Part shown: positions 11,850 through 24,299 of the stretch, in pieces
How the letters are laid out: each line of letters begins with the position of its first letter
Numbering within the stretch: the stretch's first letter is position 1
Assembly: GCF_018446385.1 (NCBI RefSeq)
Contig: NC_056005.1
Coordinates: 47,435,461 to 47,499,460, forward strand
Direction: 5' to 3'
Source: Zingiber officinale
Lineage: Eukaryota > Streptophyta > Magnoliopsida > Zingiberales > Zingiberaceae
Length of the DNA: 64,000 bases
The notes under the pieces: model-generated
What the model saw: the letters and a program-made list of their open reading frames with translations, nothing else
Told to the model about the DNA's origin: nothing
Database searches by the model: none
Position numbers and translations under genes: made by a program

Positions 11850-12300
11850 ATTAGACTTGAACCATTTGGTATTTATGTTTTATATTGGGTTATCAAAGTC
11901 TAGAACATAGAGTCTATTCACAAGATATGTACTACAATAGAACATTTTATTGAAATAAACAGAACAACATTTGTCCTTTTATTACAAATGAGAATCTTTT
12001 CTTGTTCGAACAAGAAACAGAGATGATGTTCTTAGTTAAGGCAGGCACATAGCATCACTCTTCAAGTTCTAAAATAAACCCAGTGGGCAAAGATAAGGAA
12101 TATGTTCCTACAGTTATAGCAGCAACTCTTGCACCATTACCTACTCGTAGGTCCACTTTGCCTTTTATCAATGCTCTACAATTTCTCAGCTTCTACATAT
12201 TAGTAAAAATGTGAGATACACACTCGGTATCTAATATCCAAGAAAAAAAATAAATAGATCGACTTCTATAACATATATACCTGAGGCAGAAGTCTCACTT
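11850..12300 (-). pseudogene. Copia-2 protease region, decayed
   Basis: The minus strand shows fragments such as KGKVDLRVGNGARVAA and LTKNIISVS in broken frames. This is the usual Copia protease-to-integrase spacing. The position between the zinc knuckle (12340) and GAG-pre-integrase (11816) supports the call. Confidence 0.6.
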
Positions 12301-12339
12301 CTTTTCCTTTTACAGTTCCTTTAGGTACAATTTACAATT

Positions 12340-13131
12340 CCTCTTCCAATGTCCAGTTTTACCACAGTGGAAGCAAGTTCCTTCCTTAGCTACCCCACCT
12401 TTGGGTTTCAGTGCATGAGTCTTGCTCTTGCTTTTGGCTTAGGTCTTACCCTTACCTTTAAGCTTCCACTTGCCTTTGCCCTTTGACACCATCAAAATGG
12501 TACTAAGCATTGCCTTCTTAAGGTTGAGTTCGGTAGTTCTCAACATGCTCAACATCTTAGGTAGTGGTTTGTCAATTTCATTCATGTTATAGTTCATGAC
12601 AAATTGATTGTAGCTCTCGAGCAATGATTGTAGAATAAGATCAGTGGTCAATTCTTGGCCTAGTGGGAATCACAACCTTTGTAGATTCTCCGCATACCCG
12701 ATCATTTTGATCACATAAGGCCCTACGGGACTTCCTTCTTGCATTCTACATTGAAATAGACCCTTAGAGATCTCAAATCTCACATGTCTTATTTGTCCTT
12801 GATATAGTTGTCTAAGATGTTCAACTATATCATAAGCATCCATGTTCTCATGTTGCTTCTGAAGCTTAGAGTTCATGGTAGTGAGCATAAAGCATGATAC
12901 ATCTAATGCATCATCTTGATGCTTCTTATAAGCATCCTTATCAGCTCTAGTGGCAGTAGTGGGGAGTGCTTCCGAAATGGGTTGCTCTAGGATGTACAGT
13001 TTTCTTTTTTGCTTGAGAACTATTCTAAGGTTTTTATACCAGCTCAGGAAGTTAGCTCCATTGAGCTTGTCCTTATCAAGGACAGATCGTAGAGAGAGAC
13101 TATTTTACGTATTTGATGACATGGTGATCTA
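12340..13131 (-). pseudogene. Copia-2 gag (UBN2-like) with zinc knuckle
   Basis: The minus strand from 13131 reads MSSNT, a stop, then DKDKLNGANFLSWYKNLRIV, an opening typical of Copia gag. It continues through LTTMNSKLQKQHENMDAYDI (12888-12829) and QCRMQEGSPVGPYVIKMIG to a CCHC knuckle, CFHCGKTGHWKRNC, at about 12340-12382. The knuckle residues are intact although the frame is broken several times. Gag packages the element RNA into virus-like particles. Confidence 0.85.
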
Positions 13132-14405
13132 AAATGCAGAAATAAATAGCATATTTTGATCATTTAACTAGACATTTAATTAAATGATTCTCCCACTAAA
13201 TTGTAAAGCTTTGGTAGGAGCAAGTCATGGATGTGGTTTTACCCACACTACTAGCTCGAAATCCAATCGCGATAACATTCATGTGAGACAAGATTCATAT
13301 TATACCGCATCTTGAGTTAGCTTTGGCTAATCGCCTAAGACTTAGTATAACTTAGATAGGCAACGTGTACCAATTAGACAAGATCCATATTATACCTTTT
13401 CTTCAGTTAGCTTTGGTTAATCGCCCAAAATTTGTATAACTTAGGTAGACAATGTTTACCAATTACATCCTATGTAACTCTTGTATCATTAGGTGAATAA
13501 GACTATTTATTCATTTGCCCATCTTATGAAATCCACATTATAACACATCATGAGTTAGCTTTTGCTAATCACCCAAGACTAGTATAATTGAATTACATCG
13601 TATGGGATATGCCTCTAAGTTCTCAATCTAATTGAGATAACTTAGTTAAGTCACTCCCAAAGTCCAATAGTCGAACATCACTATTCTCCTGTCGCACTCT
13701 ACCAAGATAAAGCGAGTCACTTTACTTTGACAAACTTGACTACAAATGATCGAGGTAGTAGTAAGTACCGAACTTTGGTATGCATATTTAAAAGTGACCT
13801 AATCATGATTAAACTACACATGTATCGCATACAATCATAGCATATCATGACATACATCACATATATGCATAAATAAAATGTGACATGGTTATGAAACTAT
13901 TTTTTATGATCCTCTCAAGCCAATGAGAAAATTGTAAGGTCAACCTAGGTCAAAGCATCTTCTCCAAGTGCTTCCTCGGTCATCGTGTGTTGTTGTCCTC
14001 CTCCCTTTTTCACCGTCGTCTAGTAGACTTGTCCTTCTCTAATGTGTACATTACAAAATCTAAGGAAAACTCTAGTTACATTAGAGTGTAGTCTAAATTT
14101 ACAATAAGAATGAAAGAGGAGAGGCACGACATGTAGGCCATATTATGAATTACAACACGCATATCAAAGTATATCGGGGTTTAAGGGTCACAACCATGCA
14201 CCATGTTATATAGCATTCATAATCTATTATGACATAAAATTTACTATAATTTAAACAACTAATTATGAGTCACAATGCCACGATGGCCTCGTTAAAAACT
14301 TCTTAGCCGAAACTTGCTTATAATTATGCAAATCATAATAAACATATCATACAATTTCTATATCATATATGAAATTCTACTATAACTTAGTATATGCCTT
14401 CGTAA
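13132..14405 (-). other. Copia-2 leader, non-coding
   Basis: No gene is seen. This lies between the gag start and the primer-binding site on the minus strand. It contains three diverged direct repeats of a segment with cttgagttagctttggctaa at about 13300-13340, 13390-13430 and 13545-13580. Part of it (about 14170-14420) is repeated at about 25740-25990. Confidence 0.6.
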
Positions 14406-14420
14406 GTGGCTCTGATACCA
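14406..14420 (-). promoter_or_regulatory. Copia-2 primer-binding site
   Basis: On the minus strand the sequence is TGGTATCAGAGCCAC, complementary to the 3' end of initiator tRNA-Met. It lies two bases from an LTR end (TACAACA) at 14423. Confidence 0.85.
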
Positions 14421-14422
14421 TT

Positions 14423-14547
14423 TGTTGTACCCAAAGGATGTCTATATATCTCCATAATGACATGATATATTCTACTCTAGCCTAGGCTCTCATGGCTTTG
14501 CTCTTGGACTCTCCCCAAAAGACCTCATGCTAATGGAGATATCCTAC
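14423..14547 (-). mobile_element. Copia-2 upstream LTR, part before the Copia-1 insertion
   Basis: On the minus strand this is the end of a short LTR (...GGGTACAACA). It is interrupted at 14547 by Copia-1 and continues at 23614-23642. A near-complete copy of the same LTR at 25991-26181 gives its start as TGTTGGGATTCC and its length as about 190 bp. It does not match the LTR at 8703-9980, so the element is composite. Confidence 0.7.
14543..14547 (+). repeat. Copia-1 target-site duplication, left copy
   Basis: The word cctac is repeated exactly at 23609-23613 on the other side of the element. Confidence 0.9.
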
Positions 14548-16962
14548 TGTTGGAGTGTATACTGAAAGCCTAAGCTTTGTAAACATTCATTATGAATAAA
14601 GAATCATATTTGGTCAAATTGTCTACATTTAGTTGTAGTTGTTCAATTAATTTATATTGTAGATAACATAGTATGTGGTGTCACATGTAGAAGATAATGT
14701 TATCAGTACCTTATAAATTATAAACAGTAGCTCGCGACCAAAATGGAAAGGAACAAACCATTAGAAGGTCGTAGTGTAATTAGGTATCAGTTTATCTTGA
14801 CTGTATAATTACACTAGTACACTCAGAGTATATTGAGTAGGACCATTTGAGGTCGTTTCTTTTATACTGACTTTATAAAGAAACAAAGACCTCGGTTATT
14901 ATGGAAGTGTGTGCTCTTAATCCTAATATAATAACAAGCACATATATTTGATATTTATTTCTTTAATTTATCAATGGGTGAGATTTAGTTCGATGAATCA
15001 ATAAGCCCGATAAATTGGGAAATGGTATCACTTATATTGTGTGTTGTTGATTATAGAAGGAAACTATGTCCTAGAGATACTAGGTTGATAATGTCCTCAA
15101 GAGGAGCTCATAAGGATTGTCATGTTAAACCCTGCAGGTGGACTTAGTCCGACATGACGATAAAGTTGAGTGGTACTACTCTTGGACTAAGATATTAATT
15201 AAATGAGTTGTCAGTAACTCACTAAATTAGTGGACATTTGATATCTTAAACACAGGGAGACTAACACACTCATAATAAGAAGGAGCCCAAAAATGTAATT
15301 TGGGATTGGTGCGGTAGTTCAATAATAGTTCTCTAGTTGAATGAATTATTATTGATAAAATTAAGTTGTGTGTTCGGGGCGAACACGGGATGCTTAATTT
15401 TATCGGGAGACCAAAACCAATTCCTCCTCTCGGTCCCTATCGTAGCATCTTATTTATAGAGTACTATACCCACCTATACCCACCTTCTATACCCACCAAT
15501 AGGGGGCCGGCCAAGCTAGCTTGGGAACCAAGCTAGGGCCGGCCTAGGTATAAATTGGGGTGGCCGGCCCTAGCTTGAACCCAAGCTAGAGGGGCCGGCC
15601 ATATTAATTTAAAAAGGGATTTTAATTTTAATTTTTATTATGTGGGAGATATAATTTATTAAAGAGAATTAAAATTAAAATATCTCTCTTGTAAAAGATC
15701 TACAAAAGATTAAAGAAAGAGATTAGATCTCTTTCCTTATTTGTAGATTGGTGAGATATTTTATTTTCTCTTTAAAAATTATTCACATGTTATAAAATTA
15801 AAATTATAGAAATTTCCTTTTATCAACCATGAAGAGATTTTTAAAGAGAACTTTTAATTTTAAAAATTTCCGGAAACAAATTAGGAAGTTTTAATTGTTG
15901 ATTAAAACTTGTCTAATTTATATCTTTTAATGTGGCCGGCCATTAGAGATTAAATTGGGAAATTTTATTTTATTTTTCTCAATTAAATCATGTCAAGAAA
16001 ATTAAAGAAATTTTATTGTAATTAAATTTCCTAATTTGCCTAGGCCAAGGAATATAAAAGAAGGGGTGAGGGTGCCTTCACAAGTGACAACCTCTATTAT
16101 TTCTCTCTCTCTCTTTTATTCCTTGGAGTGGTCGGCCATCCTCTTCCTCTCTCCCTCTTTGTGGTGGTCGAAACTCTCAAAGACTTGGAGCTCTTGTGGC
16201 GGCCGGATACTACTTGGAGAAGAAGAAGAAGAAGAAGAAGAAGGAGAGAAAGCTAGCATCTCTTGGAGCTTGGTTGGTATTTTGTTCTTCATCCTTGGTT
16301 AAGCTTTTTGTGGCCGAACCTAGCTAGGAGGAGAAGAAGGTGGTTGGTGGTTTCTCATCTCGGAAGATCGTTGCCCACACAACGTCCGAGGTTAGAAGAG
16401 GAATACGGTAGAAGATCAAGAGGTCTTTCTAAAAGGTATAACTAGTAATTTTTCTTTCCGCATCATACTAGTTATTTTTGGAAATAATACCAAATACAAG
16501 AGGCTTACGATTCTAGAATTTCGAATATGTTTTTCGATGTTGTGTTCTTTTGTTTTTTCTTTTCCTTGTGATTTGATTGTTCTTTTCGGTTAACCTAAAG
16601 TTATTTTAGGAAATTAAATATTAGCTTTCTATAAAAGGTTTTGTCTAGTCGGTGGTGGTTGCTCCCATATCCAAGAAGGTCATGTGCCTCACCACGTCAG
16701 TACTGGGAACCGATTATGGAAATTAATATTTAATGGAATTAATAACTTAAGGTGATTTGGGTCGAACGTGTTAAGTTCCGCAGGAGACCCAAGTCAAAAC
16801 CTAAAAGAATGAATAGATTAAGTTTTGGATCAAACGTGTTAAGTTCCGCAGGCGATCCAAAATTTAATTTAAAAGAACACATGGTAGCTAGGAAAAGGTT
16901 CAGACCTTTGTACAAAATTTTTGTACAGTGGAACCTCTAGGTTTTCCGAGTAGCAACCAACA
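14548..16962 (+). repeat. Copia-1 5' LTR
   Basis: The 2415-bp LTR is bounded by TGTTGG and CCAACA. It has a TATA box at 16053-16059, a GC-rich block of GGCCGGCC palindromes at about 15500-15600, and a gaa trinucleotide run near 16220. It is the longer of the two LTRs. Confidence 0.95.
16053..16059 (+). promoter_or_regulatory. Copia-1 5' LTR TATA box
   Basis: TATAAAA is in the context ccaaggaatataaaagaagg. Its conservation at the same place in the 3' LTR (22749-22755) and in two solo LTRs supports promoter function. Confidence 0.7.
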
Positions 16963-16964
16963 AT

Positions 16965-16981
16965 TGGTATCAGAGCTAGGG
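16965..16981 (+). promoter_or_regulatory. Copia-1 primer-binding site
   Basis: TGGTATCAGAGCTAGGG begins two bases after the 5' LTR. It is complementary to initiator tRNA-Met, as expected of plant Copia. Confidence 0.95.
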
Positions 16982-18420
16982 TTTTGCCTCTGTGTATTTG
17001 GTATTAGTTTAATTATGCACATGTCATACATAATTTAGGCAGGTTAATAGTAGGATGTGCTAACTTTGTGGATGCAGGATCCAACTATTATGGCTTTTAG
17101 TTATTATGTGTGATTGGACCCTTGGACATGTCAAGGGCATTTATATGTGTGTGCATGATTGTATTAAAAATACAGCAGGAGCTGTATTTAGTTTTATTAG
17201 GATTTTATTTTTGATCTAGATACATGTACATTCCTTTTATGGAATATAGGATCAAAATGTAAAATTCTATTTATGTCGCGGATCAAATCTTGCAAAGCGT
17301 GAAACCTTCTAAGGACCAGAGGCGCAGCGGAACTAGGAGCAAGATGGATGCGACAGCTAGACCCGGTGGCGGTGGCCAAATATGGCAGCAGCTTGGGATG
17401 ACAACACACGGAGGACAACTATAGATAAAAGCCATAATAGTTGAAAATTAGATTTTCTATTTATTGCTTTTATATTGTGTTGTGTGTGCATGTTAGTATA
17501 CACGACTAGTAGGCTAGCATAGTTAAAATTCCTCATTTATAAATAACTAAGTGGGAGAGGGATTTTTAAATAAATCCCATGGTCTCCATTACTGGTTTGT
17601 AAGTGATGCAAATAAGCTTGAGCGTTGGCTCTGAGTGCCTTCCTCCATAACGGATGAGCTTGTTTGTGGATCACTAGAACAGACTTCCATTTTTGGATGA
17701 CTATAGGAAGTTAATTAAGAGCGTGTGATCTTCCCCAACGGAAGGGGCATAATCTTATTAATGGACTTAGTGTCAAGTAATGGTATACACTTAGACACAT
17801 CTAATAGTATCCTCCCATCGGAGTCACTGCTATTATTTGTGTGACCAAAAGACACCAACTATTAATTTTATTTATCAAAAAGTTAGGTTGATAAGATAAT
17901 AAAATTAATGGGTTAAAATCCTCCTTTTACAAATGTTGAATTTGTATACGTCCACACTAACGTGACATGCAAAATTCACGGTGTTTGAGGTGTTGGTGAA
18001 TTTAAATAACATTGTTTGAGGAATCAATGTTATTTTAAATTCAAAAAGTTTTGACCAAATATTTGATCAAAGACAGATCAACTATTAATTTTATTCGTCA
18101 TAAAGTAAAGTTGACGAGATAATAAAATTAATGGATAAAATCTCTTCTTTGATTTTGTATACGTCCACACTATCGTGGCATACAAAATTCATAGGGATTT
18201 TTAAGGAGTTGATCTTGACCAAATATTTTTTTATGATTCTTAGGATTTAAAATATTTGTCAATCCCCTAGTAGTCATACTATAGAAAAGACTTAGTAGTC
18301 CCAATTGTAATGATTGGAAATAGGACTTGGACATTAAGGTAGTCTGTCTTCTTAGAATTAAGAACAATATAGGTGTATTTAATTCATTAGTTGAAACATG
18401 TTTAGTGGTGTTATCTACCA
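16982..18420 (+). other. Copia-1 leader, gag not recognisable
   Basis: No gag domain could be read. The segment holds a diverged direct repeat: about 17855-17990 and 18080-18195 both contain actattaattttatt, aaaattaatgg and a gtatacgtccacactan(c)gtgg block. A CpG-rich stretch with cgcagcgg and gatgcgacagc lies at 17280-17400. This may be an extended leader. Confidence 0.5.
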
Positions 18421-21290
18421 GAACCTGGAGTGTAGATACAGATGTCATTAATCATGTCCGCAATTCATTGCAGGGTTCCAAGAAACCTGGCAACTAAATG
18501 AAAATTAAAACACCGTCCACATGGGCACTACTGTAAAAATGGTAGCTGTTGCAGTGGGAGATGTTTATCTTTTGATAAGAATAAAACATGGATTTTTGAG
18601 TAATTATCTTTACGCACCAAGTTTAGAAAGAACTAGTTTTCAGTTTCAAAGAACTTGATATTCTGTCTCTTTTAATAACAAAGTTGTTATTAAGAAAAAG
18701 AGGGAAGTTATCTGTTCTGGTACGTTAGTTGGCAATTTATAAATCCAATAACTCTCGTGATGCAACAAATGGAAATTAGTAACATATCTTCTAACTTTAA
18801 GAGAAAGTAACCTTCGGAAATGAACCAATTATATCTTTGGCATCTAAGGCTAGGTTATAACTTGAGTAGAATTCATTGGTAGCTGATGAACTTTTGGGTT
18901 CATTAGTAGTGGAAATCTTTCCAACCTACGAGTCTTACTTGGAAGGAAAAATAACCAAGAAGCTTTTAAGTCTAAGGGGTATGGAGTCAAAGATATGTTG
19001 AAATTGGTTCATTCTGATTTGTGTGATCCCATGACTATCCAGACAAGAGGTAGTATTGAATATTTCGTCTATTTTATAGACAACTATTCAAGATACAAAT
19101 AAATTTACTTAATGTACCGCAAGACTAAGTACTTTGATTAGTTCAAAGAGTACAAGGCTGATACGGAGAAATGTTAAAGTAAAAGTCACTATGGTAAGAT
19201 CGTAGTGGCAAGTACCTCTTGGGAGAATTTAGGAGTCACTTATCAGAAGTAGGGATTCAATCCCAACTAACTACACCTGGTACACCCCAACAGAATGGTG
19301 TAGATAAAGGAAGGTATAGGACTCTTATGGAAATAAGTAGATTGATGAGTTATTTAGAATATTACCAAAATCATTTTAAGGATATACTCTGGAAACGAAA
19401 GTGAATATAGTACCTTCCAAAGGCAGAACTCTCTACTCATATAGAATTGTTGAATAGGCGTAAGCCTATTTCGAAGCATATTCGGATTCGGTAGTCCAGC
19501 ACATATGCAGAAGAGAGACAATGATAAGTTGGATAGGAATTCACTTGTTTGTGGGTTATCCTAGAGAAATGAAAGTAGGTTTATAGTCTTAAAAATCAGA
19601 AGGTCATTGTTAGCATCAATGATCGATTTTTAGAAAAAGACTATGTAATAAACCTTGTGCCCATAAGAAAATTTATTCTTAAGGAAATAATAAAAGACAT
19701 GTCTAATCTAGTACCAACTGTACAAGATGAGATACCACAAGGAAACTGCAATACGTATCACAAATGATATACAATTACAGAAAGTGTCTTGTCATAGTGG
19801 GAGGGTTGTTAGGCAACCTAAAAGGATTCATGTTTTGGGAGAGTTTTTTGGACTTGATCCCTGGAGGACATGAACCTGATCTCCGGACATATGACGAAGC
19901 ACTCCAAGATAAAGATGCAACATCTTGGCAAAGAGTAATGAATAATAGAATATATGTATTCTAATAAAATCTGGAAGCTTGTAGAAACACCAAATGGTGT
20001 AAAAGCCTTTGGGTATAAAAAGGTCTATAATAGGAAAAGAGGGATAGACAGGAAGGTAGAAACTTTCAAAAGCAAGGCTAGATGAAAAAGGAAACTTTTT
20101 CACTGCTAGCCATGCTTAAGTCTATCCGAATTCTTTTATCTATTTGGCAAGTGGATGTCAAGACAGCATTCCTTAATGGAAGTCTTGAAGAAAGCATCCA
20201 TATAAAGCAACTAGAAGGGTTCATTGCAAAAGGCTAAGAGCATCTTGTGTGTAAGCTCAATCAGTCTATGGACTGAGGCAAAGCTTCAAGGTCTTGGAAC
20301 ATCCGGTTTATCAAAGTAATCCAGACCTATGGATACCGGATAAGTCTTGTGTATACAAAAGGTGTGATGGAAACGTGGTGGTATTTCTTGTACTATACGT
20401 AGATAACATTTTTTGGAAACATAAAATGTTGTCAGAAGTAAGGGTATGGTCGTCCAAATAATTCGATATGAAGGACTTGGGAGAATGAATATATTCTTGG
20501 GATCAAAGTAATAAGGGATCGCAAGAAAAGAATATTTTACTTATCTCAAGCTTCATATATCGGAAAAAATCCTTGCTCGTTTTAAGCATGCAACACTCCA
20601 AGAAAGGTTTCTTACCTTTTTAGCATGGAGTAACTTTATCTAAAGAAATGTCTCCGTAGACGTCAAAGGAGATAGAGGAAATGAAGGCAGTTCTTCGGCT
20701 GTTGGAAGCCTAATGTATGCTATGATCAATCTGTTTTGCCGAAGGCATGATATCAAAGTAACCTGGACAAGGACATTAGTCTGCGGAAAGCATATATTGA
20801 AGTACCTTAGAGGCACTAGAGATTATATGCTAGCTTACAAAGCGATTAATTTGGTCCCTGTGGGTAGCTTCCAAATGGATAGGGACAATAGTAAGTCAAC
20901 CTCGGGGTTTTGTGTTTACTTTAGGTAAAGTCATAACTATGAAAGAGTGATAAGCATAGGTGCTTTTCGGACTCCATAGAGTATATGGCAAACCTCCGAG
21001 GTAGCCATAAAAGTTGAATGACTCAATAACCTCAAGATAGACTTAGATATGATTTTCTTTGTCAAAGATTATTACAATTTATTGTAATAAAATGGGTCAA
21101 TGCGTAGCAAACTCAAGAAACTATAAGTCTATAAGGCAAGTAAACACACAAGTATCACCCAATATGAGAAATCGTATAAGCGAGGAGAAGTTGTCATCAC
21201 CAAGATTGCATCAGAAGATAACTGATCCTTTCACTAAGGCCCTTCCGAAAGCTTTTGATCGGCATGTGGAGGAATGAGAATAAGATGTAT
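18421..21290 (+). pseudogene. Copia-1 pol, decayed
   Basis: The plus strand shows protease (WSVDTDVINHV near 18428, where the DTG motif reads DTD), then VAVGDVYL near 18550, GAG-pre-integrase (LWHLRLG and YESYLEGKI, 18835-18960), an integrase core (FIDNYSRYKIYLMYRKTK near 19075, TPGTPQQNGVDKGRY near 19270), RT (ASTARMSF-type blocks decayed, IWKLVETPNGVKAFG near 19965) and RNase H (YLRGTRDYML, DNSKSTSGFCVYF near 20810-20925, DPFTKALPKAFDRH near 21222). Many stops and frameshifts are present and RT motif C is not intact. Confidence 0.85.
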
Positions 21291-21320
21291 GGTAGAAGAT
21301 ATGATGACTTAGTCATTAGT

Positions 21321-21333
21321 ATAAGTGGGAGAT
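21321..21333 (+). promoter_or_regulatory. Copia-1 polypurine tract
   Basis: The sequence ataagtgggagat lies immediately before the 3' LTR TGTTG start. Confidence 0.85.
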
Positions 21334-23608
21334 TGTTGAGTGTATAGAAAGCCTAAGCTTTGTAAACATTCATTATGAATAAAGAATCATATTTGGTCAA
21401 ATTGTCTACATTTAGTTAGTTGTTCAATTAATTTATATTGTAGATAGCATAGTATGTGGTGTCACATGTAGAAGATAATGTTATCAGTACCTTATAAAAC
21501 AGTAGCTCACGACCAAAATGGAAAGGAACAAACCATTAGAAGGTCGAGTAATTAGGTATCATATCTTGTTATGATAATTACACAGTACAACCTCAGAGTG
21601 TAATAGGACCATTTGAGGTCGCTTTTATATGACTTTATAAAGAGAAACAAAGACCTGTTATTAAGGAAGTGTGTGCTTAATCCTAATATAATAACAAGCA
21701 CATATATTTGATATTTATTTCTTTAATTTATCAATGGGTGAGATTTAGTTCGATGAATCAATAAGCATAAATTGGAAATGGTATCACTTATATATTGTGT
21801 GTTGTTGATTATAGAAGGAAACTATGTCCTAGAGATACTAGGTTGATAATGTCCTCAAGAGGAGCTCATAAGGATTGTCATGTTAAAACCCTGCGGACTG
21901 TGGACCACATGACGATAGTAGTTGAGTGGTACTACTCTTGGACTATTAATTAAATGAGTTGTCGAACTCACTTAATTAGTGGGCATTTGATATCTTAAAC
22001 GAGACAGACTAACACACCTCATAATAAGAAGGAGCCCAAAATGTAATTTGGGATTGAGTGCGGTAGTTCAATAATAGTTCTCTAGTGGAATGGAATTATT
22101 ATTGATAAAATTAAGTTGTGTTCGTAACACGGATGTTAATTTTATCGGGAACCAATTCCTCCTCCTCGGTCCCTATCGTAGCCTCTTATTTATAAGTACT
22201 ACTATACCACCTATACCCACATACCTCATAAGGGCCACAGGCCTAAGGGCTAGGGTAGGCTAGCAGTAGGTATAATATGGTAGGCGAGCTATTGAACCCA
22301 AGCTAGAGGTCGACGTATTAATTAAAAGGGATTTTAATTTTAATTTTTATTATGGGAGATATAATTTATTAAAGAGAATTAAAATTAAAATATCTCTTAA
22401 AAGATCTACAAAGATTAAAGAAAGAGATTAGATCTCTTTCCTTATTTGTAGATTGGTGATATTTTATTTTCTCTTTAAAAATTATTCACATGTTATAAAA
22501 TTAAAATTATAGAAATTTCCTTTTATCAACCATGAAGAGATTTTAAAGAGAAATTTTAATTTTTAAAATTTCCGGAAACAAATTAGGAAGTTTTAATTGT
22601 TGATTAAAACTTGTCTAATTTATCTCTTTTAATGTGGCCGACCATTAGAGATTAAATTGGGAAATTTTATTTTATTTTTCTCAATTAAATCATGTCAAGG
22701 AAAAAAATTTTTTGTAATTAAATTTCCTAATTTGCCTAGGCCAAGGAATATAAAAGAAGGTGAGGGGCCTTCACAAGTGACACAACTCTTTCTCTCTCTC
22801 TTTTATTCCTTGAGTGGGCCATCCTCTTCTCTCCCTTTTGTGGTGGCCTCTCAAAGACTTGGAGCTCTTGTGTGGCGGCGGATACTACTTGGAAGAAGAA
22901 GAAGAAGAAGAAAGAAAAGAGAGAAAGCTAGCATCTCTTGGAGCTTGGTTGGTATTTTGTTCTTCATCCTTGGTTAAACTTTTGTGTACGAACCTAGCTA
23001 GGAGGAGAAGAAGGTGGTTGGTGGTTTCTCATCTCGGAAGATCGTTGCCCACACAACGTCCGAGGTTAGAAGAGGAATACGGTAGAAGATCAAGAGGTCT
23101 TTCTAAAAGGTATAACTAGTAATTTTTCTTTCCACATCATACTAGTTTATTTTTGGAAATAATACCAAATACAAGAGGCTTACGATTCTAGAATTTCGAA
23201 TATATTTTTCGATGTTGTGTTCTTTTGTTTTTTCTTTTCCTTGTGATTTGATTGTTCTTTTCAGTTAACCTAAAGTTATTTTAGGAAATTAAATATTAGC
23301 TTTCTATAAAAGGTTTTGTCTAGTCGGTGGTGGTTGCTCCCATATCCAAGAAGGTCATGTGCCTCGCCACGTCAGTACTGGGAACCGATTATGGAAATTA
23401 ATATTTAATGGACGTGTTAAGTTCCGCAGGAGACCCAAGTCAAAACCTAAAAGAACGAATAGATTAAGTTTTGGATCAAACGTGTTAAGTTCCGCAGGCG
23501 ATCCAAAATTTAATTTAAAAGAACACATGGTAACTAGGAAAAGGTTCAGACCTTTGTACAAAATTTTTGTACAATGGAACCTCTAGGTTTTCCGAGTAGC
23601 AACCAACA
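21334..23608 (+). repeat. Copia-1 3' LTR
   Basis: The 2275-bp LTR is nearly identical to the 5' LTR over long stretches, for example 21700-21760 and 23000-23400. It carries a dense set of one- to several-base deletions and insertions at about 21480-22330 and 22690-22990, and one 26-base deletion near 23412. Its TATA box is at 22749-22755. Confidence 0.95.
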
Positions 23609-23613
23609 CCTAC

Positions 23614-23642
23614 ATCCTTTTTAACCCCATGATCTTTCCCAA
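23614..23642 (-). mobile_element. Copia-2 upstream LTR, continuation after Copia-1
   Basis: The sequence atcctttttaaccccatga onward matches the LTR copy at 26114-26142 and breaks off at about 23642, where unrelated LTR-like sequence begins. Confidence 0.7.
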
Positions 23643-23956
23643 ATCGAAGTGGAGATACCCTTGATCTTGTGTAAAATCTGTGAAGTGGTGTGCTGGCTTC
23701 GGTGAACGGTAGTTTCTGATGAAGATGAACTCTTGGAGATCCAGAAGAGCTCCTCCACAATCCTACGCATAATGAGATGAGCTAACAAAGTGTTAGTGAC
23801 CTAAGACCAGGGTGGGGATCCTAGCTAGGCCCTCCGACGCTCAAGTTAGTTCCTCTCTCCAAAGGTGGAAGAAGAAGAAGTACAGTAACTGAAGTACTTA
23901 GAAATAGAGTTTAGATGCTAGAACTTGCTTATCTTGCCAACGGAGAGGATCCCTCT

Positions 23957-23963
23957 TTTTATA
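23957..23963 (-). promoter_or_regulatory. Candidate LTR TATA box
   Basis: On the minus strand the sequence reads gtagtataaaaagaggga, a strong TATA context upstream of a likely transcription start. Confidence 0.5.
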
Positions 23964-24299
23964 CTACCTCATGTAACCTTCGTAATCATGAAGTGATCCC
24001 TAGTTTGTTAGAGTTTGTTAGGAGATTAAGTCATCTTCTAAGCTTTATGCAATAATCTTTTAAGGAATATTTTTTCTACCCCAGATGTACCTATTTTGTC
24101 GTTTGTGGCTCATATTTATGATGAAATATGCATTTGAATACGTCATTATAACTGAAGAAGCTTCTAGAAGACATTTCCCGCCAAATTTACCAGGTTGTCA
24201 TACTTATATACTTATGTTAAGCATGTCTTGACCGAACATTCAAGTCGGTCGTGTATATATTGAGAATACCTTCTGCTAAGTATGTTTCGGCCGAGAATA

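Larger units (their letters stand above)
14548..23608 (+). mobile_element. Complete Copia element, 'Copia-1'
   Basis: A 9061-bp LTR retrotransposon runs from TGTTGGAGTG to GCAACCAACA with a perfect 5-bp target duplication. The parts are a 5' LTR (14548-16962), a PBS (16965), a decayed pol region on the plus strand in the Copia order protease-integrase-RT-RNase H, a PPT (21321-21333) and a 3' LTR (21334-23608). The structure is complete but the coding region has many stops and frameshifts. No recognisable gag remains. It is inserted in the upstream LTR of Copia-2, so it is younger than Copia-2. Confidence 0.95.
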
